Positions 9,284-17,587 of a stretch of DNA of 26,884 bases are shown piece by piece. How positions within the stretch are numbered: the first letter of the stretch is position 1; every line of letters starts with the position of its first letter. Location: the NCBI GenBank assembly GCA_900557195.1, contig USRT01000027.1, positions 1-26,884 of the forward strand, read 5' to 3'. The DNA comes from an uncultured Clostridium sp. GTDB lineage: Bacteria > Bacillota > Clostridia > TANB77 > CAG-508. The notes beneath the pieces are model-generated. The model was not told where the DNA came from and did not search any database. It saw only the letters and a list, made by a program, of their open reading frames with translations. A program made the translations under genes and the position numbers.

Positions 9284-9323
9284 TTTTCGACAAAGAATTA
9301 TTATGTTTTTTCACTATCGACAA
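9284..9323 (-). promoter_or_regulatory. Two Spo0A-box-like sites
   Basis: On the minus strand TTTGTCGAAAA (9284-9294) matches the Spo0A box core TGTCGAA. A second, weaker copy TTGTCGAT lies at 9316-9323. Both are upstream of the -35 box of the DUF6514-like gene, a position suited to activation. Assignment rests only on the match to the known consensus. Confidence 0.4.
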
Positions 9324-9370
9324 CATTTTTAGTGTTTTTTTGATTTGTAATAATATCTTATAGAAACTGT

Positions 9371-9404
9371 AAAATGTTTGAAATAAAACTATTTCAAACA
9401 TTTT
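9371..9404. terminator. Hairpin at the end of murG
   Basis: AAAATGTTTGAAAT and its reverse complement are separated by 6 bases and overlap the last codons and stop of murG. The stem is long but AT-rich and the following T run is short (TTTTAC), so it is a plausible weak terminator for murG. Confidence 0.5.
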
Positions 9405-10508
9405 TCTATCTCTTCATATATCTTATCTTCAACATTATAAATAGCCATTTTTCTGGCATTTTCACCCATTTTAACTAGGTTTTCTCTATCTTTTATCATT
9501 TCATTAATAGTATCAAGCAAATTCTCACTATTTAATTCTTCATTTAAAATTACTTTTGCTGCTCCTTCTTTTTCAAATACTCTTGCATTATCTTCTTGTC
9601 TATTAGCAGACATACTTGGAAGAGGAATAAATATTGCAGGTTTTCCGTGCCAAAGCAATTTCTGTTAATGTCATTGCTCCGCTCCTTGATACAATAACAT
9701 CAGCTAAGTTCATAACTTCTTCCATATTATATATGTATGGCACTATTTTTACACCTTCTATATTATCAATATCTATTTTTTCTTCTTCTAAATTCTTCTT
9801 AATAATTTTATATTGTTCTGGACCTGCTGCCCATACAATTTGAAAATTACTACTATATTTCTTATTTTTAATGATATCTAAAATAGCATTATTAATAACT
9901 CTAGCACCTTGACTTCCACCAAAAACTAAAACAATTGGCAAATCATCTTTTAACTTCAAATCTAACCTCATTTGTTTTTTTTGCTCATCAGTTAGTTTTA
10001 TACCTTTCATTTTAGTTGGAGTTCCTGTCACTACTATATTTTTCGCTCTATTTAATTTATTTTTTGCTTCTTCAAATCCAACTAAAATTGTGTCAACCTT
10101 TTTAGATAACATTCTTATTGCTAGACCTGGATATGCATTACTTTCATGTAACAAAGTAGGAATATTATTTTTATGTGCTGCAGTAATTACTGCCCCACAT
10201 ATATATCCACCTGTTCCAATTACTATATCTGGTTTAAATTCTTCTACAATTTTCTTAGCCTGAGAAAATCCCTTCATAGTTTTTATCATATTTTTAAAAT
10301 TTGTTATAGTAATACTTTTGCTAAATCCATATGCTTCTATTGTTTTTAATTTATATCCACTTCTTGGAACTAAATCATTTTCTAATCCCCTATTTGTTCC
10401 TATAAAAATTATCTCAGCATCATTATTCTTTTCTTTTATTTTATTTGCAATTGATAGTCCAGGATTAATATGTCCTGCTGTACCAGCAGCTGCTATAATC
10501 ACTTTCAT
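9389..10508 (-). CDS. murG: MurG, lipid II synthase, read through a +1 shift at CGG
   Basis: This peripheral membrane GT-B glycosyltransferase moves GlcNAc from UDP-GlcNAc onto lipid I. The N-terminal loop reads AAGTAGHINPGLS, HESNAYPG is present at about residue 124, and the donor-domain motif VFGGSQGARVIN follows. Read normally the frame stops after ALARKTCNIY, losing the nucleotide-binding helix. Skipping the C of the CGG at 9645-9647 gives GAMTLTEIALAGKPAIFIPL, the expected UDP-GlcNAc site, and continues to 9389. The total is 372 residues, a normal length. The ATG follows a GGGGGAG ribosome site. It is the last dcw gene of the cluster, after ftsW. Confidence 0.93.
9645..9647 (-). other. 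CGG +1 recoding site in murG (GCA CGG AAA)
   Basis: Residue 288. Skipping C gives GGA (Gly) within ALAGKPAIFIPLP, where MurG proteins keep a Gly before the Lys-Pro/Pro pair. Without the shift a stop follows 14 codons after CGG. Confidence 0.9.
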
Positions 10509-10547
10509 ATATGTTCTCCCCCTTTTTAATTCATTTATTATTAAAAT

Positions 10548-10591
10548 GATGTAAATATAATATTAAGTTTTTCTTATATTATATTTACATC
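10548..10591 (-). terminator. Long hairpin between ftsW and murG
   Basis: GATGTAAATATAAT pairs with its exact complement around a loop of roughly 15 bases, in the 113-base gap between ftsW and murG. Only a short T-rich stretch follows, so it may be an attenuator or mRNA-stability hairpin and not a full terminator. Confidence 0.45.
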
Positions 10592-10621
10592 TTTTGTCTT
10601 CATATTTTAATATATTATATT

Positions 10622-11782
10622 CTAAACTTTAGAACCAGCCCTCGATATATTAAGCAAAATACCACAACTACACAGTAAAATTAAAAGTGCTGTTCCTCCA
10701 TAGCTAAAGAATGGTAGTGGCATACCTGTTGTTGGTATAGAAGCTGTTACTACGGCTATATTTATTATTGCTTGAACAGCAACTAGAGATGTTATCCCAA
10801 CTGCAATTAAACTCCCAAACATATCTGGTGCTTTCATTGCAATTAATATTCCTCTCCATATAAAAATTGCAAATAATATGATTACTACTAAGCATCCAAT
10901 AAACCCTAATTCCTCAGATAATATTGAAAATATAAAGTCATTGTGTGGCTCTGGTATGTATAAAAATTTTTGCTTACTTTCTCCTAATCCTACACCAAAC
11001 AATCCTCCTGAACCAATAGCATATAAACTTTGTACAACTTGATACCCTGTACCTTGTGCATCTGCCCATGGATCAAAAAATGTCGCAATTCTATCTAATC
11101 TAAATCCACCTTTTCCTGTCATTTGTAATATTCCAAGTAATCCGAAATACTCCGACTTATTCCGTATACCTCCACTTGCTGCAAAATGTAAAACTCTTGC
11201 TCCTGCCATAAGCATCATTACTGATGTAATGCTTACAATTACTAAAGATACACTAAGGTGATTCTGAACTACGAATAATATTCCAACAGGTGGTACTAAA
11301 AATAAAAGTGGTTTTATAAAACCTTTAAAGAAACTCTTTAAGTCGTCTTTATGATCTGATAAATATCCTGCATAAAATATAATTAATCCTATTTTTGTAA
11401 TTTCTGATGGTTGAAATTGTCCAAATCCTAAGTTTATCCACCTTGTAGCACCTTTTACACTTCTACCTATTCCAGGAACAATAACTAATAAAAGTATTGC
11501 CCATGAAACAAAATAAATCATCCAATAATATTTCTTATAAAATCTATAATCAATTTTTGATATTATAAACATTAAAGCAATTCCAAGTACTGCAAATCCA
11601 GCTTGTTTTCTTACAAATGCATAACTATCATTTTCACTTGCAAGTGCAGAAGGAGCACTTGCAGAAAGCACCATTATAATTCCTAGTGATAATAGCAAAA
11701 GTATAGTTATACATAGCAAAAAATCAAACTGATTATTAACAAATTTTGATACCTTTTTTACTTTATTCGGTTTTTTTTGCAT
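10622..11782 (-). CDS. ftsW: FtsW/RodA/SpoVE-type SEDS glycosyltransferase with three CGG shift sites
   Basis: This SEDS-family peptidoglycan glycosyltransferase works with a class B PBP at division or sporulation septa. About ten membrane helices are visible, with family motifs GATRWINLGFGQFQPSE, EPHNDFIFSILSEELGF and GMPLPFFSYGGT. I start at the ATG at 11782 (MQKKPNKVKK) with AGGAGG upstream; the frame runs open further upstream only through the repeat at 11802-11903. Normal reading is open throughout but contains GGIRNKSEYFG in a region that should be hydrophobic. Applying the CGG rule three times gives GGIGISGVFGLLG and returns to the original frame, for 385 residues. It could be SpoVE; the dcw position does not separate the two. 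Confidence 0.92.
   Translation of the reverse strand: MQKKPNKVKKVSKFVNNQFDFLLCITILLLLSLGIIMVLSASAPSALASENDSYAFVRKQAGFAVLGIALMFIISKIDYRFYKKYYWMIYFVSWAILLLVIVPGIGRSVKGATRWINLGFGQFQPSEITKIGLIIFYAGYLSDHKDDLKSFFKGFIKPLLFLVPPVGILFVVQNHLSVSLVIVSITSVMMLMAGARVLHFAASGGIRNKSEYFGLLGILQMTGKGGFRLDRIATFFDPWADAQGTGYQVVQSLYAIGSGGLFGVGLGESKQKFLYIPEPHNDFIFSILSEELGFIGCLVVIILFAIFIWRGILIAMKAPDMFGSLIAVGITSLVAVQAIINIAVVTASIPTTGMPLPFFSYGGTALLILLCSCGILLNISRAGSKV
11142..11164 (-). other. Triple CGG recoding site in ftsW
   Basis: CGGs at 11162-11164, 11152-11154 and 11142-11144 are exactly 10 bases apart. Only the first is in the original frame; after each one-base skip the next CGG falls in frame. Residues 207, 210 and 213 become Gly, with Ile-Ser and Val-Phe between them. 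The three skips sum to one codon, so no stop betrays the site. Confidence 0.82.
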
Positions 11783-11801
11783 TTGTAACCTCCTACTAAA
11801 A

Positions 11802-11903
11802 AAATTGTCAAAAGGGACGGGGTAAAATGACAATTTTCTTAATTTAAAATATTCATTAAAAGTTTTAAAAATTGTCATTTTACCCCGTCCCTTTTGACAA
11901 TTT
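11802..11903. repeat. Inverted pair of 35-bp GGGACGGGG repeats
   Basis: Units 11802-11836 and 11869-11903 are perfect reverse complements separated by 32 bases, and each unit is itself a small hairpin (ATTGTCA / TGACAAT). They fill the mraY-ftsW gap. The core is shared with the hairpin at 795-820. It is probably a REP-like mobile repeat of the type linked to IS200/IS605-like transposases; no transposase gene is in the window. The whole can fold into one long stem and may end or attenuate mraY transcripts. Confidence 0.6.
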
Positions 11904-11912
11904 TGACAATTT

Positions 11913-12891
11913 TTAAATAGCATTAATTCCTATTACGCATAAAATTAGTGTTATTATACTGAAAACTGAAACCACCTTATTTTCACTCCATCCACATAAT
12001 TCAAAATGATGATGTATAGGAGCCATTTTAAAGATTCTTTTTCCGGTTTTTCTAAAGAATGTAACTTGCATAATTACAGATACTGTTTCTATTACTGGAA
12101 TAAGAGCTACTATTATTAATATAATAGGCATTTTTAAGTATAATGCTATTCCTGCAATTGCTCCACCAAGAAGTAATGACCCGTGTATCTCCCATAAATA
12201 CTTTAGCAGGATGTAAATTGAATAGTAAAAATCCTAAACAGCTACCTACAAGACATGCACCGATTATAACAATTTCCTTAACACCTAATATAATTCCAAC
12301 AACTGTAAAAAATGCTAATATTATAGTAGTTACTGTTGTAGATAATCCATCTATACCATCTGTTAAATTAACTGCATTTGTTGTACCAAGTAAAACAAAA
12401 ATTGCAAATGGTATATAAATCCATATAGGCATATTAATATATATTTTTAAGAATGGTATATATGTATCTGTTCCTATTTTTAGTATATTAGTTAAAAATA
12501 ATGTATATGCTACTGCAATAATTAGTAATCCAAGCATTTTATAAATTGGCTTTAATCCTTTAGTATTCTTTAATACTAACTTTTTAAAATCATCCACAAA
12601 CCCTACTAATCCAAATCCAATTGTAACAAATAATAATGGTAATATATTTTTAGCAACATTTATCTCTGTTTTAGAATAATCAATATACAAATATGTACAT
12701 ACTATAAAAATTGCTGCAGCAATAATAATTCCACCCATTGTTGGTGTTCCCTGTTTTTTTAAATGTGACTGTGGTCCATCATCTCTTTCTATTTGACCTA
12801 CTTTTAATCTTCTTAATATTGGTATTATAATTAATCCAAGTATTGTACTTATCGCGAAAGAAAGCAATACTACTTTTATATGAAATTCCAT
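11913..12891 (-). CDS. mraY: MraY, phospho-MurNAc-pentapeptide transferase, with a CGG shift site
   Basis: This integral membrane enzyme makes lipid I from UDP-MurNAc-pentapeptide and undecaprenyl phosphate. About ten helices are visible, with family motifs DDGPQSHLKKQGTPTMGG, GFVDDFKK (catalytic Asp pair) and NLTDGIDGLS. Read normally, FMGDT is followed by RVITSWWSN and the protein goes out of family. Skipping the C of the CGG at 12181-12183 gives FMGDTGSLLLGGAIAGIALY, the strictly conserved catalytic-loop motif, and leads to the end at 11913 with the typical APIHHHFEL-type block (MAPIHHHFELCGW). The product is 325 residues, a normal length. AGGAGG precedes the ATG. murF, usually just upstream, is absent. 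Confidence 0.95.
12181..12183 (-). other. CGG +1 recoding site in mraY (ACA CGG GTC)
   Basis: Residue 237. Skipping C gives GGG, the Gly of the near-invariant FMGD(T/S)G(S/A) motif. This is the only site whose fourth base is G. Confidence 0.93.
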
Positions 12892-12912
12892 CTCTTCCTC
12901 CTAATTTTGTAT

Positions 12913-14390
12913 TTATTTTTGTTCATCAATGATTTCTTTTATTATTTCTTTTTCATCAAAAGGATATTTTTCATGCCCTATTATTTGATAAGTTTCATGT
13001 CCCTTACCTGCTAAAACAACTATATCATTTTTCTTAGCTATTTGTACTGCATGTTTCATTGCTTGGGTTCTATCTACAATACATACATATTTTCCATTAG
13101 TCTTTTTTATTCCTTCTTCAATCTGACTAACTATTTTTTCTGGATCTTCTGTACGTGGATTATCAGATGTAATAATTGTATAATCTGCAATTCTTCCAGA
13201 TATTTCGCCCATAATAGGTCTTTTAGAAGAATCTCTATCTCCACCGCATCCAAATAAAGAAATTACTTTTCCTCTTGTATATGATTTAACTGCATTTAAA
13301 ATATTCTCTAAACTCTCTGGAGAATGTGCATAATCTATCATTATTGTAAGTTCTTTTTTGTTATCTACAAGTTCACTTCTTCCTGGAACTCTTACTTCTA
13401 ACAATGCTTCTTTTATATTTTCTGAACTGCATCCTAGTTTCAAACCTATAGATATCGCAGCTAGTGAATTATATACACTAAATCTTCCTGGTATAAATGT
13501 TTTTACTCTCTCGTTTCTAGTTCCTAATTTAACTTTAAAATCTACATATGAATTTGTGATTGTTATATCTTTTGCTAAAAAATTACAATAGTTATCAATA
13601 CCATAAGTAATTATATCATTGTTTGGAAGTAACTTTGGTATCTTAGCTGTATGTAAATCATCAGCATTTACATATCCTGTTTTACACATTTGGAATAATT
13701 TCAATTTTGAATTAAAATAATCTTCCATATCGGGATGTTCTTTTTCGCTTATATGATCTTCAGAAAAATTGGTAAATACTGCAATATCAAATTCACAACC
13801 ATCTACCCTATGTAATTTTAGACTTTGTGAAGATACCTCCATTACTATTGCCTCACAACCCTCATCAACCATTTGTCTAAACATTTTTTGTAATTTTAAA
13901 CTTTCTGGAGTTGTTCTCTCGCTATCTTCTAATTTTTTATCTCCTATATAACATGCAATTGTTCCAATTAATCCGAACTTTCTTTCCTTCTTTTTCTAAA
14001 ATTGCCTTTGTCATAAAAGAAGTAGTAGTTTTTCCTTTAGTTCCTGTTATTCCTATTAATTTAACCTTCTTAGATGGATTTTTATAAAAGTTACATGCAC
14101 AAATTGCTAAAGCGTGTCTTGTATTATCAGATAATACTATTGTTACATCATCTGGAATTTCCCTTATAATTTTTTTATCTATATCTGTTCCGAGCAAGTA
14201 TTACTTTTGCTCCTTTAGCAATAGCATCTTTTATATAATCATGACCGTCTACATCAAATCCTTTTATAGCAACAAACATATCACCTTCGCTTATATTTCT
14301 TGAATCACTATCTAAATTATTTATATCTATGTCTAATGAACCTTTTAACTTTAATCCTTCTAATCCTGCTAATACTTTTTTTAATTCCAT
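12913..14390 (-). CDS. murE: MurE, UDP-MurNAc-tripeptide synthetase (meso-DAP type), with two CGG shift sites
   Basis: This cytoplasmic ligase adds the third residue of the peptidoglycan stem peptide. The ATP-binding motif GITGTKGKTTTS and the substrate motif DNPRTEDP are visible; DNPR is the signature of ligases that use meso-diaminopimelate. Normal reading yields three fragments in three frames. Skipping the C at 14190-14192 joins GAKVILA to GTDIDKK; skipping it at 13973-13975 joins EGKKV to GLIGTIACYIGDKK. The result is 491 residues, a normal length. The ATG follows GGAGAG. It lies between spoVD and mraY, the usual order apart from the missing murF. Confidence 0.94.
13973..13975 (-). other. 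CGG +1 recoding site 2 in murE (GTT CGG ATT)
   Basis: Residue 139. Skipping C gives GGA and GLIGTIACYIGD, the strand and glycine typical of the family after the ATP-binding helix. The tetranucleotide context GTT CGGA TTA is the same as at the third spoVD site. Confidence 0.9.
14190..14192 (-). other. CGG +1 recoding site 1 in murE (GCT CGG AAC)
   Basis: Residue 67. Skipping C gives GGA and VILAGTDIDKKI. Without the shift the frame ends a few codons later. Confidence 0.87.
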
Positions 14391-14489
14391 AGACTTCTCT
14401 CCTTACATTTATAATTTCGCGAATATATTATATAACTAAATTTTAGTTTTGTATAGAAATTTTTGGTTTATTTTTTAATTTATTAACCA

Positions 14490-16544
14490 TTATATTTCTA
14501 TCGTTATTTTATTTCCTGATTTTATTTTGATTCCTGGTCTCGGAAATTGTTCTTTTATTATAACTTCTGATTCTTTAATTTCTTCTTCGCCTTTCTCATA
14601 TTCAATCTCTATCTCAAATTCTTTTAACTTTTCTTTTGCGTCTTTTATTGATAATCCGAACTAAATCTGGAACCTCAATTTCTTGTATGTCTTCTTCTCC
14701 TGTCTGTTCTTTTTGTACTTCTAAATATGGTAATACTTCACTAAAAATTTGCCCACCTACTGGTGCTGCAACACCTCCACCTTGGTGTCCTCCTTCTCCA
14801 GTTGGATTATATAATGTTACTAAAACTACAACTTCAGGATCTTCTATTGGAGCTACACCAATAAAAGATGTTACATATTTTCCTGTATTTACTCCATCTT
14901 CTGATGTACCTGTTTTACCACCTATTGAATACCCTTCGACTTTTGCATTCTTTCCTGTTCCTTCTGCTACAACACTTTTCATCATACTAAGAACATCTTC
15001 TGATGTCTTTTTAGAAATAATTCCTTCTTGCATTTTAGTTTCTATGTCTTTTACTTCACCTGTTTTACTATCTACAATCTGTTTTACAACTCTAGGTGTA
15101 ACGTGAGTTCCACCATTTGCAATAGTTGATACTGCAGTTACCATCTGAAGTGGTGTGACTTCAAATCTCTGTCCAAATGCAATAGTTCCGAAGTTCTACA
15201 GGTCCAACTTTATTTTCTGCCAAAAATATTCCTTTTGCTTCTCCTGGAAGGTCTATCCCTGTTTTATCTAAATAGCCAAATTTTCTTAAGTATTCATAGT
15301 ATTTTGTAACACCAAGTTTCTGCCCTAATCCTATAAATACTGGATTGCAAGAATTCATTAGTCCTTGTCTTAAACTTTCCGAACCATGTGGTCTATAGTA
15401 TCTCCAACATTTTATCCTAACCCCTGCAACTTCAATTCCTCCGTGTACAACAAAACTCTCCTTCTTTATCTACCTGAGTTATCCCTTCTTCTAAAGCTGC
15501 TGATGCTGTAATTAATTTAAATGTTGACCCTGGCTCATATGTATCAGAAATGGCTTTATTTCTCCACATTGCCTGCAGATTTTTTGTTTTATCACTTTGT
15601 GACATAGTATCCCATGCATTTCTTAACTCTTCTGTATTTGCTTCATAAGGAGTATTTAAATTATAATCTGGATAACCTGCCATTGCTAAAATATCTCCAT
15701 TTTTAGGATTCATAATAACAATATTCCCACCATCTGTACACACATTATCGATACATGCTTCTTTTAGATATTTTTCTGCAATACCTTGAATTGTTGCATC
15801 TATTGTTAAAATCAAATCATTTCCATCAATAGCTGATATATAATCTTCTCCCTCTTTTACAATATCTCCACCTTTTGCATCTGTCATTTTAACTATTTTT
15901 CCTGTTTCTCCCTTTAAATCACTATCATAAATAGCCTCTATTCCATCCAAACCTTGATTATCACTTCCACAAAAGCCTATTATCTGTGAAGCTAAACTAT
16001 TATATGGATAATACCTTTTTGTATCTTCATCTATATTAATTCCTTTAGTTATATTATTTTCATCCATCCAAACTCTTAATCTATCTGCTTTTTCCCTATC
16101 AACTTTTTTTGCAATTGTTTCTATAGCACTTTTTCTTGAAACCTTTTTCAAAGTTTTATCATAATCCACTTCAAAAATCTCAGATAAAATTCTTGCAACT
16201 TTTTCTTTATCCTCTTTACTAATATTTACTGGATTTACTGTTATTGTTTCTACTGTACTACTAACTGCAAGTATATTCTTTCCTGTGGCATCATATATCG
16301 TTCCTCTTTTAGGATTAATTTTTCTATCCAAAGTCTGTTGAACATATGCCATAGATTCAAGCTCACTTCCCTTTACAAATTGAATATATCCTATTCTGCT
16401 AGCAAGTAAAGTCATTATAAAAAAAGAGGTAATTAAAGCTACTTTCATTCTTTTCTTTCTTGTTAAATTTCCGCTTTTCTCTAGTCTCTTTATATTTATT
16501 TTTTTGTTAATCTTTTGCTTTTTTCTTAATCTTTTTTTCTTCAT
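14490..16544 (-). CDS. spoVD: SpoVD-type class B penicillin-binding protein with PASTA domain and three CGG shift sites
   Basis: This transpeptidase cross-links peptidoglycan at division or in the spore cortex. There is a basic N-terminal tail, one membrane helix (about residues 34-52), a PBP dimerisation domain, the transpeptidase domain and one C-terminal PASTA domain. The active site is split over frames: S340 in GSTFK is in the first frame, S398 in NSCNP in the second, K543 in GGKTGT in the third, and the PASTA VPDLVGLSIKDAKEKL enters the fourth. Skipping C at the CGGs at 15441, 15188 and 14656 joins them into 683 residues. GTGGTG precedes the ATG. SpoVD is preferred over FtsI/PbpB because of the dcw position and single PASTA, but the two are hard to separate. 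Confidence 0.92.
14656..14658 (-). other. CGG +1 recoding site 3 in spoVD (GTT CGG ATT)
   Basis: Residue 629. Skipping C gives VPDLVGLSIKDA, the canonical start of a PASTA domain with its conserved Gly, and a frame running to TAA at 14490. Confidence 0.92.
15188..15190 (-). other. CGG +1 recoding site 2 in spoVD (CTT CGG AAC)
   Basis: Residue 452. Skipping C gives ELGTIAFGQRFEVTPLQM, the conserved FGQ..-TPLQ block of class B PBPs. Without it the frame ends after NYCIWTEI. Confidence 0.92.
15441..15443 (-). other. CGG +1 recoding site 1 in spoVD (ACA CGG AGG)
   Basis: Residue 368. Skipping C gives FCCTGGIEVAGVRIKCW, matching the C.G...V.G..I.CW pattern of SpoVD-like proteins. Without it TGA follows two codons after CGG. 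Confidence 0.92.
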
Positions 16545-16593
16545 AAATTATCACCACTTTATTTTCTATTACTTTAATAATATTAAAGTAAAT

Positions 16594-16632
16594 AAAAAAA
16601 AGACTAAAATTAATTAATAATTTTAGTCTTTT
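16594..16632. terminator. Terminator after the PHP gene
   Basis: AAAAGACTAAAATT and its complement form a stem with T runs on both sides, so it can act in either direction. On the minus strand it ends the PHP transcript just before spoVD. Its sequence is close to the terminator at 18719-18754. Confidence 0.75.
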
Positions 16633-16659
16633 ATTATATCTCTTGAGTAAAATCTCATA

Positions 16660-17553
16660 TTATTTTTCTAAATTGATTATAATTTCATCTATTACTTTAT
16701 CTTCTAAAATGAAATTTGTATTAACAAATCCAATTTCCGGACGAATTCCATCTTTATTATGAAAATCAGAACCTACTGTTACAAATAAATTATTCTCTTT
16801 TGCAAATCTATTCCATTTTTCTACTTCATTAATTTTATTATGATTACGGTCTACATATAAGTAATTCGCTTCTAATCCATCTGGTCTCATATCTTTTATT
16901 ATTTCTAAAATATCTTCATCTGTTAAATTATCTTCATGTACATATGCTACTGGGTGTGCTAAAATAACTTTGCCATTTGCAGCTCTTATAATTTCTGCTG
17001 CTTCTTTTGGTGTTACAGTCTCCTTTTTCACATATGCAGGACAATTTTCATTCATAACAGTTTCTATAAATTCACCTTTATTGGGAATATGACCAAAATT
17101 ATTTATAATCAAGTCTTTATTCTTTTCATTATTTATAACATCTAACGCAATATGAGCTTTAGTAACAGCATCTATTTTATCTAATTCTTGAACATTTAAA
17201 ATATATCCCAATTCATTTAATTTCTTAGCCACATTGTGCAAGTAATCATGTCTTGCGTTTCTTAATTTGTATAGTCTTTCTTTCATCTGTTTATCATTTA
17301 AATCAAAGTTATATCCTAGTACATGAATACCTGCTTTACAAGTTTTGGTTGATATTTCTACTGCATTAATAAGCGTTATATTCTTACTCTCTGCATAAGA
17401 AATTAGTTCATCATTATATGCTTCTATTGTATCATGATCTGCAATTGCTATAATAGAAGTTCCATTTTTGGACGCCTCATCTATAACTTCTTTTGGAGTT
17501 AAAGCTCCATCCGACATTGTTGTATGAATATGTAAATCTATTCTTCTTGACAT
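16660..17553 (-). CDS. PHP-domain phosphoesterase (RNase AM / nucleoside bisphosphate phosphatase type)
   Basis: This is a metal-dependent phosphoesterase of the polymerase and histidinol phosphatase (PHP) superfamily. Metal ligands are visible in DLHIHTTMSDG at the N-terminus, ADHDT at about residue 38, ILAHPVAYVHEDN in the middle and VGSDFHNKDG near the C-terminus. Length (297 residues) and arrangement match the YciV/RnaAM-like group that hydrolyses 3',5'-bisphosphonucleosides and trims RNA 5' ends. I start at the ATG at 17553, which has AAGGAG upstream; the open frame extends further but only across the end of the previous gene. It shares a transcript with the unrecognised gene before it and is an unusual member of a dcw cluster. 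Confidence 0.85.
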   Translation of the reverse strand: MSRRIDLHIHTTMSDGALTPKEVIDEASKNGTSIIAIADHDTIEAYNDELISYAESKNITLINAVEISTKTCKAGIHVLGYNFDLNDKQMKERLYKLRNARHDYLHNVAKKLNELGYILNVQELDKIDAVTKAHIALDVINNEKNKDLIINNFGHIPNKGEFIETVMNENCPAYVKKETVTPKEAAEIIRAANGKVILAHPVAYVHEDNLTDEDILEIIKDMRPDGLEANYLYVDRNHNKINEVEKWNRFAKENNLFVTVGSDFHNKDGIRPEIGFVNTNFILEDKVIDEIIINLEK

Positions 17554-17587
17554 ATTTTTATCTCCTTTTCTCTTAATTTTATATTTA

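Noticed and set aside
15378..15380. Further frameshift candidate at CGGA in spoVD
   Set aside because: Here the codons are GGT TCG GAA, so CGG is out of phase; PHGSESLRQGLMNSCNP reads correctly without any shift.
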